Assembly (NCBI GenBank): GCA_965262175.1
Contig: CBDHES010000002.1
Coordinates: 2,418,001 to 2,482,000, forward strand
From: CADEDH01 sp965262175
Lineage (GTDB): Bacteria; Actinomycetota; Acidimicrobiia; Acidimicrobiales; SZUA-35
Length of the DNA stretch: 64,000 nucleotides
Direction of reading: 5' to 3'
The notes under the pieces were generated by a model that ran no database searches, was not told the origin of the DNA, and saw only the letters and a list, made by a program, of their open reading frames with translations. Shown piece after piece: positions 1 through 8,444 of this stretch. The position numbers and the translations under genes were made by a program. Position 1 is the first letter of the stretch. Every line of letters starts with the position of its first letter.

Positions 1-1415
1 GACGACGTCTCGACCAAGCGGTCACGCTCGGCGGGGCCGTAGGGGCTGGACAGGTCGGTCTCGCCGGCTCGCCAGCGGGCCGACATCGACCGCAGCACGG
101 CCACCACGCCGACCGTCATGGCGGCGTAGACGACGACGAGGACCGAGAGCGTGATCCAGATGTAGCCGGCGTCGGTGACGGCGTCCTCGGTCCGCAGCAC
201 CCCGTGGACGATCCACGGTTGCCGCCCGACCTCGGTGGTGATCCACCCCGCCTCCAGGGCGATCACGGCCGCCGGGCCCGAGACGGCCACCGCCCGCAGC
301 AACCACCGGGACCCCAAGGGGTCGGCATCGGCGGCGCCCCGGCGCCAGAACCGCCACGACCGCCAGGCGAACAGCGCCGTCACCGCCACCAGGGCGGTGC
401 CGATGGCCACCATCGTCTGGAACGCAAGGTGGACGATCCCGACCGGCGGTTGCTCATCGGGCGGGACCGAGTCGAGCCCGATCAGCGGGGCGTCGAAGTC
501 GTTGGTCGACAGGAACGACAGGAGTCCGTCGACCGGGACCTCGACCGCGCCGACCAGCTTCTCGCCGTTCCAGTAGCCGCCGAGCTCCAGGTTGGCCCCC
601 TCGGTGGTGGTGGCCAGGCCCTCCATCGCCGCCAGCTTGATCGGCTGCTCATCGGCCAGCCGCTGGCCGGCGAAGTGGCCGACGACCGGCTGGAGGGGCG
701 TGGCGATGGCGGCGAAGGTCAGCGGCACGAGGAACCCGAGGCGGTGGAGGCGATCGTCCCGGCCCCGGAGTCGGCCGACCGCGTAGATCCCGGCCACCGT
801 GTAGCCGACCACCATCACCGCCGCCAGGTACATGTGGAGGTACTGGAGCCAGACCGCCGAGTTCAGCATGGCCGCCACGGGATCGACATCGGTCACGATC
901 AGCTCGCCGGGCGATCCGCCGGGCGCCGGGGTGGCGGTGAAGCCCGTCGGGGCGTTCATCCAGGCATTGACCGAGACGACGAAGAACGAGCCGGCGATGC
1001 CGGCGGCGATGATCGGGAGCAGCATGAGCGAGTGGAGCCGACCGGGAAGCCGCTCCCAGCCGTAGATGTAGATCCCGAGGAAGATCGCCTCGGTGAAGAA
1101 GGAGATGCCCTCGAGGGCGAAGGCGAGTCCGATCACGTCGCCGAACGGGTCCATCAGGCCGGGCCACAACAGACCCATCTCGAACGACAGGACCGTTCCC
1201 GAGACCGCCCCGACGGCGAACAGCACGCCGGCCGACTTCGACCATCGCTTGGCCAGGGTGAGGGCGTCGGCGTCGCCCCGCAGGCCCCGTCGGTGGAGGA
1301 CGAAGATCATGGCCGGCAGGGCCATCCCGAAGCAGGCGAGGACGATGTGCCAGCCGAGCGAGAGCGCCATCTGGTTCCGGGCCGGGAGCAGCGGATCGGC
1401 GGCGAGCAGCAGCAC
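1..1415 (-). CDS. cydA: Cytochrome bd ubiquinol oxidase subunit I (partial, C-terminus beyond left edge)
   Basis: The reverse-strand reading frame is open from a GTG at 1415 to the window edge (471 codons visible). CydA is the quinol-oxidising, haem-bearing subunit of the cytochrome bd terminal oxidase in the cytoplasmic membrane. Visible support: the N-terminal ARNQMALSLGWHI segment with the haem-ligand His region, many hydrophobic helices, FALEGISFFTEAIFLGIYIYG, LQYLHMYLAA with the second conserved His, a short Q-loop, and EVGRQPWIVHGVLRT near the C-terminal part. The GTG start is preceded by TACACT six bases upstream (leaderless type). cydB would be expected to the left, outside the window. 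The family call is secure. Confidence 0.95.
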   Translation of the reverse strand, partial: MLLLAADPLLPARNQMALSLGWHIVLACFGMALPAMIFVLHRRGLRGDADALTLAKRWSKSAGVLFAVGAVSGTVLSFEMGLLWPGLMDPFGDVIGLAFALEGISFFTEAIFLGIYIYGWERLPGRLHSLMLLPIIAAGIAGSFFVVSVNAWMNAPTGFTATPAPGGSPGELIVTDVDPVAAMLNSAVWLQYLHMYLAAVMVVGYTVAGIYAVGRLRGRDDRLHRLGFLVPLTFAAIATPLQPVVGHFAGQRLADEQPIKLAAMEGLATTTEGANLELGGYWNGEKLVGAVEVPVDGLLSFLSTNDFDAPLIGLDSVPPDEQPPVGIVHLAFQTMVAIGTALVAVTALFAWRSWRFWRRGAADADPLGSRWLLRAVAVSGPAAVIALEAGWITTEVGRQPWIVHGVLRTEDAVTDAGYIWITLSVLVVVYAAMTVGVVAVLRSMSARWRAGETDLSSPYGPAERDRLVETS

Positions 1416-1421
1416 GGGGCG

Positions 1422-1427
1422 AGTGTA
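1422..1427 (-). promoter_or_regulatory. -10 box (TACACT) of leaderless cydA promoter
   Basis: TACACT on the minus strand ends six bases before the cydA GTG, the same geometry seen at about a dozen other starts in the window. No clear -35 was seen. Inference from position only. Confidence 0.5.
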
Positions 1428-1565
1428 TGGCCGACACCGCCGGGGATGTCGACACGTGGTCGTCACGTAGTGTTCGCTTCGCTGTCCCGTCGCCCCCAGA
1501 GCCTGTTCATCCTTGTCGCCTAGCGTCGCCGTTTGGTCCCAACGTCCGCCCCGAAAGGATCCTCA

Positions 1566-4500
1566 ATGGCGACATCTTCCGAGGTCGGCCAGCGATCGTC
1601 GAGCGTGCTTCGTCGCACCCTCGGCGTCCTGCTGGCCGCCGTGCTCATGGTGGCATCGGCCAATGCGGCCAACGCCGAGACGGCCGAGACGGCCGAATCC
1701 CCCGATACGACCCTCCTGGCGCGGGCGGTCCTCCCCGGCGCCACGTTCGCCGAAGGGCCCCCGTCGGGCCGCTACCTCGGCGGCGACGAGTTCAACGGCG
1801 TGCCGGTGCCGTTCGAGAACCAGCCGGTCCAGGGCATCTCGGCGCTGCTGCCGAACGGCGACGGCACCTACTGGTTGATGTCGGACAACGGCTTCGGTTC
1901 GATCGAGAACTCGGCCGACTACAACCTCCGGGTCTACCTCGTCCGCCCCAACTACGAGCGGGCCGACGGCTCGGGTGACGGCTCGGTCGAGGTCCTCGAC
2001 TTCATCGAGCTCGCCGACCCCGATGGGCACATCCCCTTCGCCATCGTCAACCACTTCACCTCCGAGCGGACCCTGACCGGCGCCGACTTCGACATCGAGT
2101 CGATCCGGATCGACGACAAGGGTGACATCTGGATCGGTGACGAGTTCGGTCCGTTCCTGCTGCACTTCGACGGCGAGGGCCGGCTCCTCGAGGCGCCGAT
2201 CCCCCTGCCCGACTTCGTGACCGGGGCCGGCGGTGAGCTTCGGGCTCCCCAGAACCCCTACAACGAGGAGTTCACCACCCTCCGGGTGATGAACGCCGTC
2301 CGGACCCACGCCCAGCTCAACGGCAACGACCAGCCCCCGGTCGTCTCGCCGTGGCACGTCATGATCGACGACGGCGACGAGACCACCGTCGTGGGCAACC
2401 GCCAGGACCCGGGTGACAGCGGCCTGGCCGAGGCTTCGTCGGAGATCCACAACATCTCCAGCATCCAGCGGTCGGGCTACCCGTTCGTGCCCTACACCAT
2501 CAACGACGCCCCCCGGATGGTCGAGCTGTTCGACCTCGAGGTCGACGGCATCATCTCCGACAGCCCCGACGTGCTCTACCAGGCGATCGCCGACTACGAC
2601 GCCGACGGTGACGGCACCCCCGGCGACTGGATCCTCGAGGACGGTCGGATCGACGCCTCGGTCATGGACGCCCAGGGTCACCGGGGCGCCCGCAACCTCC
2701 GACCGGAGAACACCCTCCCCGGCATGGAGGCAGCCCTCGACTACCTCATGACGACGCTCGAGACCGACACCGGCGTGTCGCTCGATGGCATCTCGATGCT
2801 CGATCACGACCCGGCCATCGAGGCCGGCAAGTGCCGGCGGGCCGACGGTGCCGAGTACGGCGAGGAGGACGAGGTCTTCGTCCGGGACCTCACCGCAGCC
2901 GAGATCCAGAGCACCTTCATCTGCGACCGGATCCTCGACGGCCGCCCCGATCAGACCAACGACCTGTCGCTGTCGCCGGTGTCGGTGGCCTTCGCCGCCG
3001 AGTACGGCCTGATCGACCCCTACGTCATGCCGACGGTCGAGCAGCTCTTCCAGTTCGTCGAGTTCTACGAGGAGTACTACCGCAACGGCGCCGGGTCGGA
3101 CGACCCCCGGGCCGAGGTGCTGGCCGACAACGCGGCCGAGGTCCGGTTCAACATCGAGACCAAGATCAACCCCCGCGAGGAGTTCGCCGAGCGGACCCTC
3201 GAGCCCCAGGCGTTCGTCGACGCCCTGGCCGGGATGATCGAGAAGTGGGGCCTGGAGAGCCGGGCCGACATCCAGAGCTTCGACTGGCGGAGCCTCCTCC
3301 TGGTCCACGAGCAGTACCCGGCCATCCGGACCGTGTTCCTGTTCGGCGACTTCCCCCTGACCCCGGCCGGCGGTGACGGCACGAACCTCCAGGACGAGTT
3401 CGGGGCCAACACCCCGTGGCTCGCCGATCTGTACTGGCCGTACCGGGTGACCGAGCTGAGCAACCCCCGACTGGTGCCCGGCAGCGGTGGCTTCGAGGGC
3501 ATGGCCCTCAGCCTCGACGGCCAGTACCTCTACCCGATGCTGGAGCGACCGCTGGTCGGTTCCGAGGTGCGGGAGCTGATCATCAACGAGTTCGACATCG
3601 AGGCCGGGGAGTACACCGGCAACTGGTGGACCTACCCCCTCGACGAGGGGGCCGGCGCCATCGGTGACTTCACCCTCTACGGGGCCAACCACGGCGTGGT
3701 CATCGAGCGGGACGGTTCGCAGGGCGACCTCGACGGTCTCAAGCGGGTCTACGCCATCGAACTCGGTGAGCCGGGGACCGCCGTCTCCAAGACGCTGGTC
3801 ATCGACCTGCTGGACATCGCCGATCCGGCCGGCATCTCGCTGCCGGCCGAGGAGGGCGACGTCGGGCTCGGCGATCCGTTCGCCATGCCGTTCGTGACCA
3901 TCGAGTCGGTGATCGTCTATGACGAGACCACGATCGGGATCACCAACGACAACAACTTCCCGTTCAGCGTCGGTCGCCACGTCGGCCAGGGTCGACCGGA
4001 CGACAACGAGTTCATCATCGTCGGGCTCGCCGAGCCGCTGCCCGGCTTCGGTGACCCCGACCGCAAGGGCACGCTGACCGGCGAGGTCACCGCCGGCGAC
4101 GGCGCCCCGGCTGGCGGCGTCGTCGTCGACCTGTTCGAGGATGTCGGCGGCGGGGTCCGGGGCCAGTGGCTCGGCGACACCACCACCGACGCCGACGGTG
4201 ACTTCACCTTCGAGGTCGACCCCGGCAGCTACGTCCTGACCTTCATCGCCCCCGACGGTGACACCTTCACCAACGGCGCCCGGTGGCTCCAGCTGCCGGC
4301 GTCGGTCGAGGCCGGCGGGACGACCGGCGGGCTCGATGCCCAACTGGTCGGCGACGGGACCGGGCTCGGCTCGATCTCCGGCATGGTGGCCGAGGCCGAC
4401 GGCAAGGGCGCCGAGGGCGTCGTGGTCGACCTGTTCGTGGCCGCCGCCGATGGGTCTCGGGCCCGCTGGCTCGGCGATCAGACGACCGACGAAGACGGTG

Positions 4501-4655
4501 CCTTCACCTTCGACGCCGTCGCCCCCGGTTGCTACGTGCTGACCTTCATCGCCCCCGACGGCCAGACCTTCACCAACGGGAGCCAGTGGTTCCAGCCGTC
4601 GGTCTGCGTTGCCGCCGGTGAAGCGGTGACCGGTCTCGACGCCGAGCTCTCCTAG
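1566..4655 (+). CDS. Secreted esterase-like phytase-family protein with inserted GDPD-like domain and C-terminal repeats
   Basis: 1029 residues from ATG 1566, chosen because AAAGGA lies about six bases upstream; a TTG further up has no ribosome site. An Arg-containing N-terminus and hydrophobic stretch ending in ANAANA-ETAE is a signal peptide. The sequence then matches the 'esterase-like activity of phytase' fold (NGDGTYWLMSDNGFGS, GDIWIGDEFGPFLL). At about residues 380-600 it is interrupted by a glycerophosphodiester phosphodiesterase-like domain (QGHRGARNLRPENT, then SMLDHDP, NIETKI, SFDW). The phytase-like part then resumes (GGFEGMALS, ANHGVVIERDGS). Two similar repeats of about 75 residues, each with LTFIAPDG, close the protein. 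Probable role: extracellular phosphate-ester or phosphodiester hydrolysis for phosphate scavenging (inference). It is followed by a strong hairpin terminator. Confidence 0.85.
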   Translation: MATSSEVGQRSSSVLRRTLGVLLAAVLMVASANAANAETAETAESPDTTLLARAVLPGATFAEGPPSGRYLGGDEFNGVPVPFENQPVQGISALLPNGDGTYWLMSDNGFGSIENSADYNLRVYLVRPNYERADGSGDGSVEVLDFIELADPDGHIPFAIVNHFTSERTLTGADFDIESIRIDDKGDIWIGDEFGPFLLHFDGEGRLLEAPIPLPDFVTGAGGELRAPQNPYNEEFTTLRVMNAVRTHAQLNGNDQPPVVSPWHVMIDDGDETTVVGNRQDPGDSGLAEASSEIHNISSIQRSGYPFVPYTINDAPRMVELFDLEVDGIISDSPDVLYQAIADYDADGDGTPGDWILEDGRIDASVMDAQGHRGARNLRPENTLPGMEAALDYLMTTLETDTGVSLDGISMLDHDPAIEAGKCRRADGAEYGEEDEVFVRDLTAAEIQSTFICDRILDGRPDQTNDLSLSPVSVAFAAEYGLIDPYVMPTVEQLFQFVEFYEEYYRNGAGSDDPRAEVLADNAAEVRFNIETKINPREEFAERTLEPQAFVDALAGMIEKWGLESRADIQSFDWRSLLLVHEQYPAIRTVFLFGDFPLTPAGGDGTNLQDEFGANTPWLADLYWPYRVTELSNPRLVPGSGGFEGMALSLDGQYLYPMLERPLVGSEVRELIINEFDIEAGEYTGNWWTYPLDEGAGAIGDFTLYGANHGVVIERDGSQGDLDGLKRVYAIELGEPGTAVSKTLVIDLLDIADPAGISLPAEEGDVGLGDPFAMPFVTIESVIVYDETTIGITNDNNFPFSVGRHVGQGRPDDNEFIIVGLAEPLPGFGDPDRKGTLTGEVTAGDGAPAGGVVVDLFEDVGGGVRGQWLGDTTTDADGDFTFEVDPGSYVLTFIAPDGDTFTNGARWLQLPASVEAGGTTGGLDAQLVGDGTGLGSISGMVAEADGKGAEGVVVDLFVAAADGSRARWLGDQTTDEDGAFTFDAVAPGCYVLTFIAPDGQTFTNGSQWFQPSVCVAAGEAVTGLDAELS

Positions 4656-4670
4656 CTCGTCGCCCGTTCC

Positions 4671-4711
4671 CGGGCGGGCGGTCGCATCCTCCCCATGCGA
4701 CCGCCCGCCCG
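4671..4711 (+). terminator. 17-bp perfect hairpin terminator after the phytase-like gene
   Basis: Arms 4671-4687 and 4695-4711 are exact reverse complements, with a 7-base loop CCTCCCC and no T-tract. It begins 15 bases after the stop codon of the phytase-like gene. The ATG at 4695 that would lengthen the next gene lies at the first base of the 3' arm, which argues against it as a start. Confidence 0.75.
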
Positions 4712-4775
4712 CAGGTTCGGGGCGATCTCGGCCCGAGTCGCCGCTGGGGAGCTGGGGCCTGCTACACCCGGGGTC

Positions 4776-5483
4776 ATGGCACCTTCGGGATTGGACATGG
4801 CCGGCGCCGTCGTAGTCGTCGCCGGCGGGTCGGGTGGGTTGGGATCGGCAATCGCCGCCGAGCTCGTCGCCCGGGGGGCTCGGCCCACGCTGGTGGCTCG
4901 CGATCCGGCCCGGCTCGACGCCGTCCCGGTGTCGGCCCGGCGGGTGGCGCTCGACCTCCGGACCCCCGAGGCCTGCCAGCGGGCGATCGCCGAGGCGACG
5001 GCCGACGGACCGTTGCGGGCGGTGGTCAACGCGACCGGCCTGGTCGCCTTCGGGCCGGTGGCCGAGCTGTCGATCGACGCCATGGAGGAGTTGTTCCTCA
5101 CCAACGTCTTCCTCCCGATCATGCTGGCCCAGGCCTCCCTCCCGGTGTTGGCCGGCCAACCGGGGGCCGTGATCGTCAATATCTCCGGGGTCATCGCCGA
5201 GCGGAACCTTCCGGGGATGGCCGCCTACGGGGCGTCGAAGGCCGCCGTCCGGGCGTTCGACGAGGCGTTTGCCCGGGAGGCTCGACGGCTCGGCGTGCGG
5301 GTGCTCGACGCCCGGCCGCCCCATACCGAGACCGGGCTGGTCGACCGGGCCATCGAGGGCACCGCGCCACCGCTGGGTGAGGGACTCACCCCGTCAGCGG
5401 TGGCCGCCGTGATCGTCGACGCCATGGCCGAGGGGACCGCCGATCTCCCGAGCGCCGCCTTCCAGCCGGTCGAGGTGCGCTGA
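4776..5483 (+). CDS. SDR family NAD(P)-dependent oxidoreductase
   Basis: 235 residues from ATG 4776; ATG 4797 is also possible, and ATG 4695 is rejected because it sits in the upstream terminator. Classical short-chain dehydrogenase features: nucleotide motif VVAGGSGGLGSAIAAEL, the NATGL segment at the NAG position, catalytic Ser in NISGVIAER and YGASKAAV (YxxxK). The substrate cannot be read from sequence. The stop codon is separated by one base from the GTG of a second SDR gene, so the two are very likely co-transcribed and translationally coupled. Confidence 0.85.
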   Translation: MAPSGLDMAGAVVVVAGGSGGLGSAIAAELVARGARPTLVARDPARLDAVPVSARRVALDLRTPEACQRAIAEATADGPLRAVVNATGLVAFGPVAELSIDAMEELFLTNVFLPIMLAQASLPVLAGQPGAVIVNISGVIAERNLPGMAAYGASKAAVRAFDEAFAREARRLGVRVLDARPPHTETGLVDRAIEGTAPPLGEGLTPSAVAAVIVDAMAEGTADLPSAAFQPVEVR

Positions 5484-5484
5484 G

Positions 5485-6474
5485 GTGTTCGATCGAGGGG
5501 TCCCGGCCCGGTTGGCCGACCTGGCGCTCGAAGGGCCGGTGGGTCCGAGCTTCACCCGGATCGGTTACGAGGTCCGGCGCCGGCTCGATGCCTGGACGGA
5601 CCCGATCGTCGGCGACCAGGCCGGGCGGGTCATCGTCCTGACCGGGGCGACGTCCGGGTTGGGCCGGGCTGCCGCCGGTCGCCTCGCCGCCGCCGGCGCC
5701 ACCATGGTGATCGTCGGCCGGACCGCCGAGCGCAACCGGTCGGTGGTCGAGGAGCTGATCGATGCCACCGGCAACCGAGCGGTGAGCCAGGTGGCGGCCG
5801 ATCTCGGCGATCTCGACCAGGTCCGGGCGCTGGCCGACCGGATCGTGGCCGACCACGACCGCCTGGACGTCCTCGTCCACAACGCCGGGGCCCTCACCGC
5901 CGAGCGTCGGCTGGCGCCCGACGGTACCGAGGCGACGGTGGCCTCCCAGGTGGTCGGTCCGTTCCTGCTGACGGGGCTGCTCCGGGATCGGCTGGTGGCC
6001 TCGGCCCCATCCCGGGTCCTGACGATGGCCTCGGGCGGGATGTACGCCGCCGGCCTCACGGTCGACGGGTTGGAGATGGACGCCGCCTCGTACCGGGGGA
6101 CCGAGCAGTACGCCCGCGCCAAGCGGGCCCAGGTGACGCTCAACGAGCTGTGGGCCGAGCGGTTCGGCGACCGCGGCGTCCGCTTCCACGCCCTCCACCC
6201 GGGGTGGGCCGACACCCCCGGCGTCGAGGAGGCGTTGCCCGGCTTCGCCAAGGTCCTCGGCCCGTTGCTCCGCAGCCCGGCCGAGGGGGTCGACACCCTC
6301 CTGTGGCTGGCCACCGACCCAGAGGCGCTCCGGCACAACGGTCGCTTCTGGCATGATCGCCGGCCCCGGGCCATCCACCGGCTTCCGGCCACCCGTCGGA
6401 CCGACACCCCCGAGCGGCGGGCGGCGCTGTGGGACTGGGTGGTCGAGCGGTCGGGGTTCGACCCGGCGGCGTAG
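5485..6474 (+). CDS. SDR family oxidoreductase (dehydrogenase/retinol-dehydrogenase-like)
   Basis: 329 residues from GTG 5485, one base after the preceding SDR stop. The Rossmann motif VLTGATSGLGRAAAGRL is at about residue 52, after an N-terminal extension of about 50 residues. Later features are HNAGAL, the catalytic serine region TMASGGMY, YARAKRAQ (YxxxK), and the HPGWADTPGV loop typical of DHRS/retinol-dehydrogenase-like SDRs. The extension plus this loop suggests a lipophilic substrate (inference). It converges with the membrane-protein gene ending at 6482, with only 7 bases between the stops. Confidence 0.82.
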   Translation: MFDRGVPARLADLALEGPVGPSFTRIGYEVRRRLDAWTDPIVGDQAGRVIVLTGATSGLGRAAAGRLAAAGATMVIVGRTAERNRSVVEELIDATGNRAVSQVAADLGDLDQVRALADRIVADHDRLDVLVHNAGALTAERRLAPDGTEATVASQVVGPFLLTGLLRDRLVASAPSRVLTMASGGMYAAGLTVDGLEMDAASYRGTEQYARAKRAQVTLNELWAERFGDRGVRFHALHPGWADTPGVEEALPGFAKVLGPLLRSPAEGVDTLLWLATDPEALRHNGRFWHDRRPRAIHRLPATRRTDTPERRAALWDWVVERSGFDPAA

Positions 6475-6481
6475 TCGGGCC

Positions 6482-7732
6482 TCAGCCCCGGCGGGCCCCC
6501 GACAGCCGCTTCATCAGGTCGAACCAGAAGGGGGCGCCGAGCGAGACGGCGAGCCCGGTCAGCAACCACCCGGCAACGACCGACGCCGGGTGGTCCTCGG
6601 CCTCCGATCCGCCGAGCCCGAGGGCATCGATGGGGGAGACGTAGGTGCCGAGCACCGGCATCGAGATCGCGGTGTCGTTCGACCCCAGCTCCCGCTTGAC
6701 GTCCTGGGCGCAGGCGACGAGATCGTCTTCGGCGCAGGCCGACGTGGCATCGGCAGCCGCCACCAGCGCGGTGCGGTTGTCGGCATCTTGCCGGAGGTCA
6801 TCGACAAGGTCGATCGCGTCGACGTTGAGGAGGACGGCGAGCGCCATCCCGGCGACGAACAGAATCCGGCGAGCCGCCAGCCGGTACATGGCGCTCAACT
6901 GGTTCATGTAGGTGTCGAACCAGGTGTTGATCTCATCCAGGGTCTGGTCGAGCCGCCCCCCGGCCCGGCGCACCGCCGTCGCCACCGCCGACCCCAGCGG
7001 GGTGTCCTCGGTCATCTCGACCAGGGCGGTGACCAGCCGACCGTCGAGCCCCGCCGAGAGGTTGTCGATCCCGTTGGCCAAGCCCTCGTTGAGGGCCAGC
7101 GCGGCGTCGGCGTGAGGTGGATGCTCCGACGCCGCTCGCCAGGCGGTGGCGCTCGCCGTGATCGGGTTGGCCAGCGACAGCGAGAGGCCGGCGGCCTGGA
7201 CCGCTCGCTCCAGCCGTTCGGGGGCGACCGCCGCCTCCCACCCGGTGATGACCCAGGTCGGGTCGGGGGCCACCTCGGCGGTGGCTCGTTCCAGGGCGGC
7301 CCGGGCCTGGGTGAGGTGGGTCAGCAGCTCGGTACGGCTCCCTCGTTCGGCGAGGTCGATCAGGGCGTCGGTGAACATGGCGGCCGGGATGTGATCCACC
7401 GCCGTCCGCAGGGTGCCCATGCCCGTCCCGCCCAGGGGGGCGATCATCGCCGAGTTGGCCATCCGATGGACCATCGGGGCGGTGTCGTCCTCGCCGGTCA
7501 TCTCGGGCCGGCTGTCGTGCCGCATGAATCCGGTGAGCGAGTCCCAGAAGCCGATGTCGAAGTCGTTCGAGGTGTCGCCGTCGAACAGGTTGGCCAGGGC
7601 GTTCCAGAGAATCTTGGACCTGATCTCCAGGAGCCTCGTCACCCACTCGTTCATGGCGGCGACCATGGACGAGACGACGAAGAAGATCAGCGCGATGCCG
7701 ATCGCAATATCGACGAACACCGAGTCGAACAC
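6482..7732 (-). CDS. Uncharacterised multi-pass membrane protein
   Basis: 416 residues from GTG 7732. A TTG at 7765 overlaps a likely -10 box (TAGGTT), so it is rejected; GTG 7720 is an alternative. AGGGA lies just upstream. The N-terminal helix (VDIAIGIALIFFVVSSMVAA) followed by NEWVTRLLEIRSKIL resembles the start of a widespread family of uncharacterised bacterial membrane proteins (one helix, then an Arg-rich segment). A long helical, charged middle region follows. After that come a helix beginning ILFVAGMALAVLLNV and a C-terminal helix WLLTGLAVSLGAPFWFDLMK. The function is unknown and I do not assign one. Confidence 0.7.
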   Translation of the reverse strand: MFDSVFVDIAIGIALIFFVVSSMVAAMNEWVTRLLEIRSKILWNALANLFDGDTSNDFDIGFWDSLTGFMRHDSRPEMTGEDDTAPMVHRMANSAMIAPLGGTGMGTLRTAVDHIPAAMFTDALIDLAERGSRTELLTHLTQARAALERATAEVAPDPTWVITGWEAAVAPERLERAVQAAGLSLSLANPITASATAWRAASEHPPHADAALALNEGLANGIDNLSAGLDGRLVTALVEMTEDTPLGSAVATAVRRAGGRLDQTLDEINTWFDTYMNQLSAMYRLAARRILFVAGMALAVLLNVDAIDLVDDLRQDADNRTALVAAADATSACAEDDLVACAQDVKRELGSNDTAISMPVLGTYVSPIDALGLGGSEAEDHPASVVAGWLLTGLAVSLGAPFWFDLMKRLSGARRG

Positions 7733-7763
7733 TGGTCCCTGCCTTCCGAAGCGCCCGGGCGAC

Positions 7764-7769
7764 AACCTA
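7764..7769 (-). promoter_or_regulatory. -10 box (TAGGTT) of the membrane-protein gene
   Basis: TAGGTT on the minus strand implies a transcript start near 7757, giving a leader of about 25 bases that carries AGGGA before GTG 7732. It lies downstream of the hsp20 terminator hairpin, so this gene probably has its own promoter. Confidence 0.45.
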
Positions 7770-7796
7770 GCCGTCCCCCCGCATGCCTGGACGCGA

Positions 7797-7830
7797 CACG
7801 GCCCACCGGGAGGGGGACCGGTGGGCCGTG
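7797..7830 (-). terminator. 13-bp hairpin terminator after hsp20
   Basis: Arms 7797-7809 and 7818-7830 are perfect complements around the 8-base loop GAGGGGGA. It starts 32 bases beyond the hsp20 stop on the minus strand and separates hsp20 from the membrane-protein gene. No T-tract follows, as with most hairpins in this window. Confidence 0.7.
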
Positions 7831-7861
7831 CGTGATCTGGTGTGTGTGTTGGGGGGTCGGC

Positions 7862-8290
7862 TCAGCTCTGGGTGGTGTCGACCTCGATCGCCGGGCCGCC
7901 GGCCCGGACCTCGATCTTGCGGGGCTGGGCCTTCTCGGCGACCGGGATGCGCAGGGTGAGGACCCCGTCGCGCAGGTCTGCCTCGATGCTGTCGCCGTCG
8001 AGGCCCTCGCCGAGGTGGACCTGACGCCGGAATCGACCCTGGGGACGGTCGTTGAGGTAGACGCGATCGCCCTCCTCCCGTGACCAGAGGCGCTCACCGC
8101 TGACGGTGAGGACGGATCGCTCGACGCTGATGTCGAGGCTGTCGGCCGCCACGCCGGGCAGGTCGAGATGGACCCAGACATCGGACCCTCGGCGGTAGGC
8201 GTCCATCGACGGGACGAAACCGGGTGCCGCCTCGTCGGGGGCGAACCGGCTGAGGAAGGTGTTGAAGAAGGGATCGTTCTGCAAGAGCAC
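7862..8290 (-). CDS. Hsp20/alpha-crystallin small heat shock protein
   Basis: 142 residues from GTG 8290, preceded by GGAGGAG with a six-base spacer. The longer frame from 8338 would start at the promoter -10 box and is rejected. The alpha-crystallin domain occupies about residues 35-130 (DVWVHLDLPGVAADSLDISV, LTVSGER, and the RRQVHLGEGLDGDSI / DGVLTLRIP beta strands). The N-terminus LLQNDPFFNTFL is typical of bacterial Hsp20. It acts as an ATP-independent holdase for unfolding cytoplasmic proteins. It is monocistronic, with a near-consensus vegetative promoter upstream and a strong hairpin downstream. Confidence 0.95.
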   Translation of the reverse strand: MLLQNDPFFNTFLSRFAPDEAAPGFVPSMDAYRRGSDVWVHLDLPGVAADSLDISVERSVLTVSGERLWSREEGDRVYLNDRPQGRFRRQVHLGEGLDGDSIEADLRDGVLTLRIPVAEKAQPRKIEVRAGGPAIEVDTTQS

Positions 8291-8333
8291 GGTGGTCTCC
8301 TCCGGATCGGTGATCAGTCTGCGTGCAGGAGTC

Positions 8334-8362
8334 ATCATAGATCGCTAGAGATTTCCTGACAA
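8334..8362 (-). promoter_or_regulatory. Near-consensus sigma-70-type promoter of hsp20
   Basis: On the minus strand TTGTCA (8357-8362) and TATGAT (8334-8339) are separated by exactly 17 bases, giving a leader of about 35 bases before the GGAGGAG site. This is one of the best-matching promoters in the window, where -35 elements are usually weak. No convincing HspR (HAIR) repeat was found. Confidence 0.8.
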
Positions 8363-8444
8363 CCCTCCACTCAACTTTTGTGAACGCTTGGGTTGGCATC
8401 GGCCGGAGCGGCTCCGACCAGCAGGACCGGACTACCGTGCTGAG

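Noticed and set aside
4695..4775. Longer start (ATG 4695) for the first SDR gene
   Set aside because: The codon is the first base of the 3' arm of the 17-bp terminator of the preceding gene and adds residues unlike the family.
1563..5324. Long open frame (1253 codons) on the minus strand opposite the phytase-like gene
   Set aside because: It is antisense to a well-supported gene; the translation is a low-complexity G/R/D/E/H mix, as expected for the mirrored frame of GC-rich coding DNA.
7764..7769. TTG 7765 as start of the membrane protein
   Set aside because: It lies within the TAGGTT -10 box, so it would not be in the transcript.
8369..8393. HspR HAIR-like inverted repeat near hsp20 (ACTCAA...TTGGGT)
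   Set aside because: One arm mismatch, spacer of 13 bases instead of 7, and it lies upstream of the -35; no convincing HAIR.
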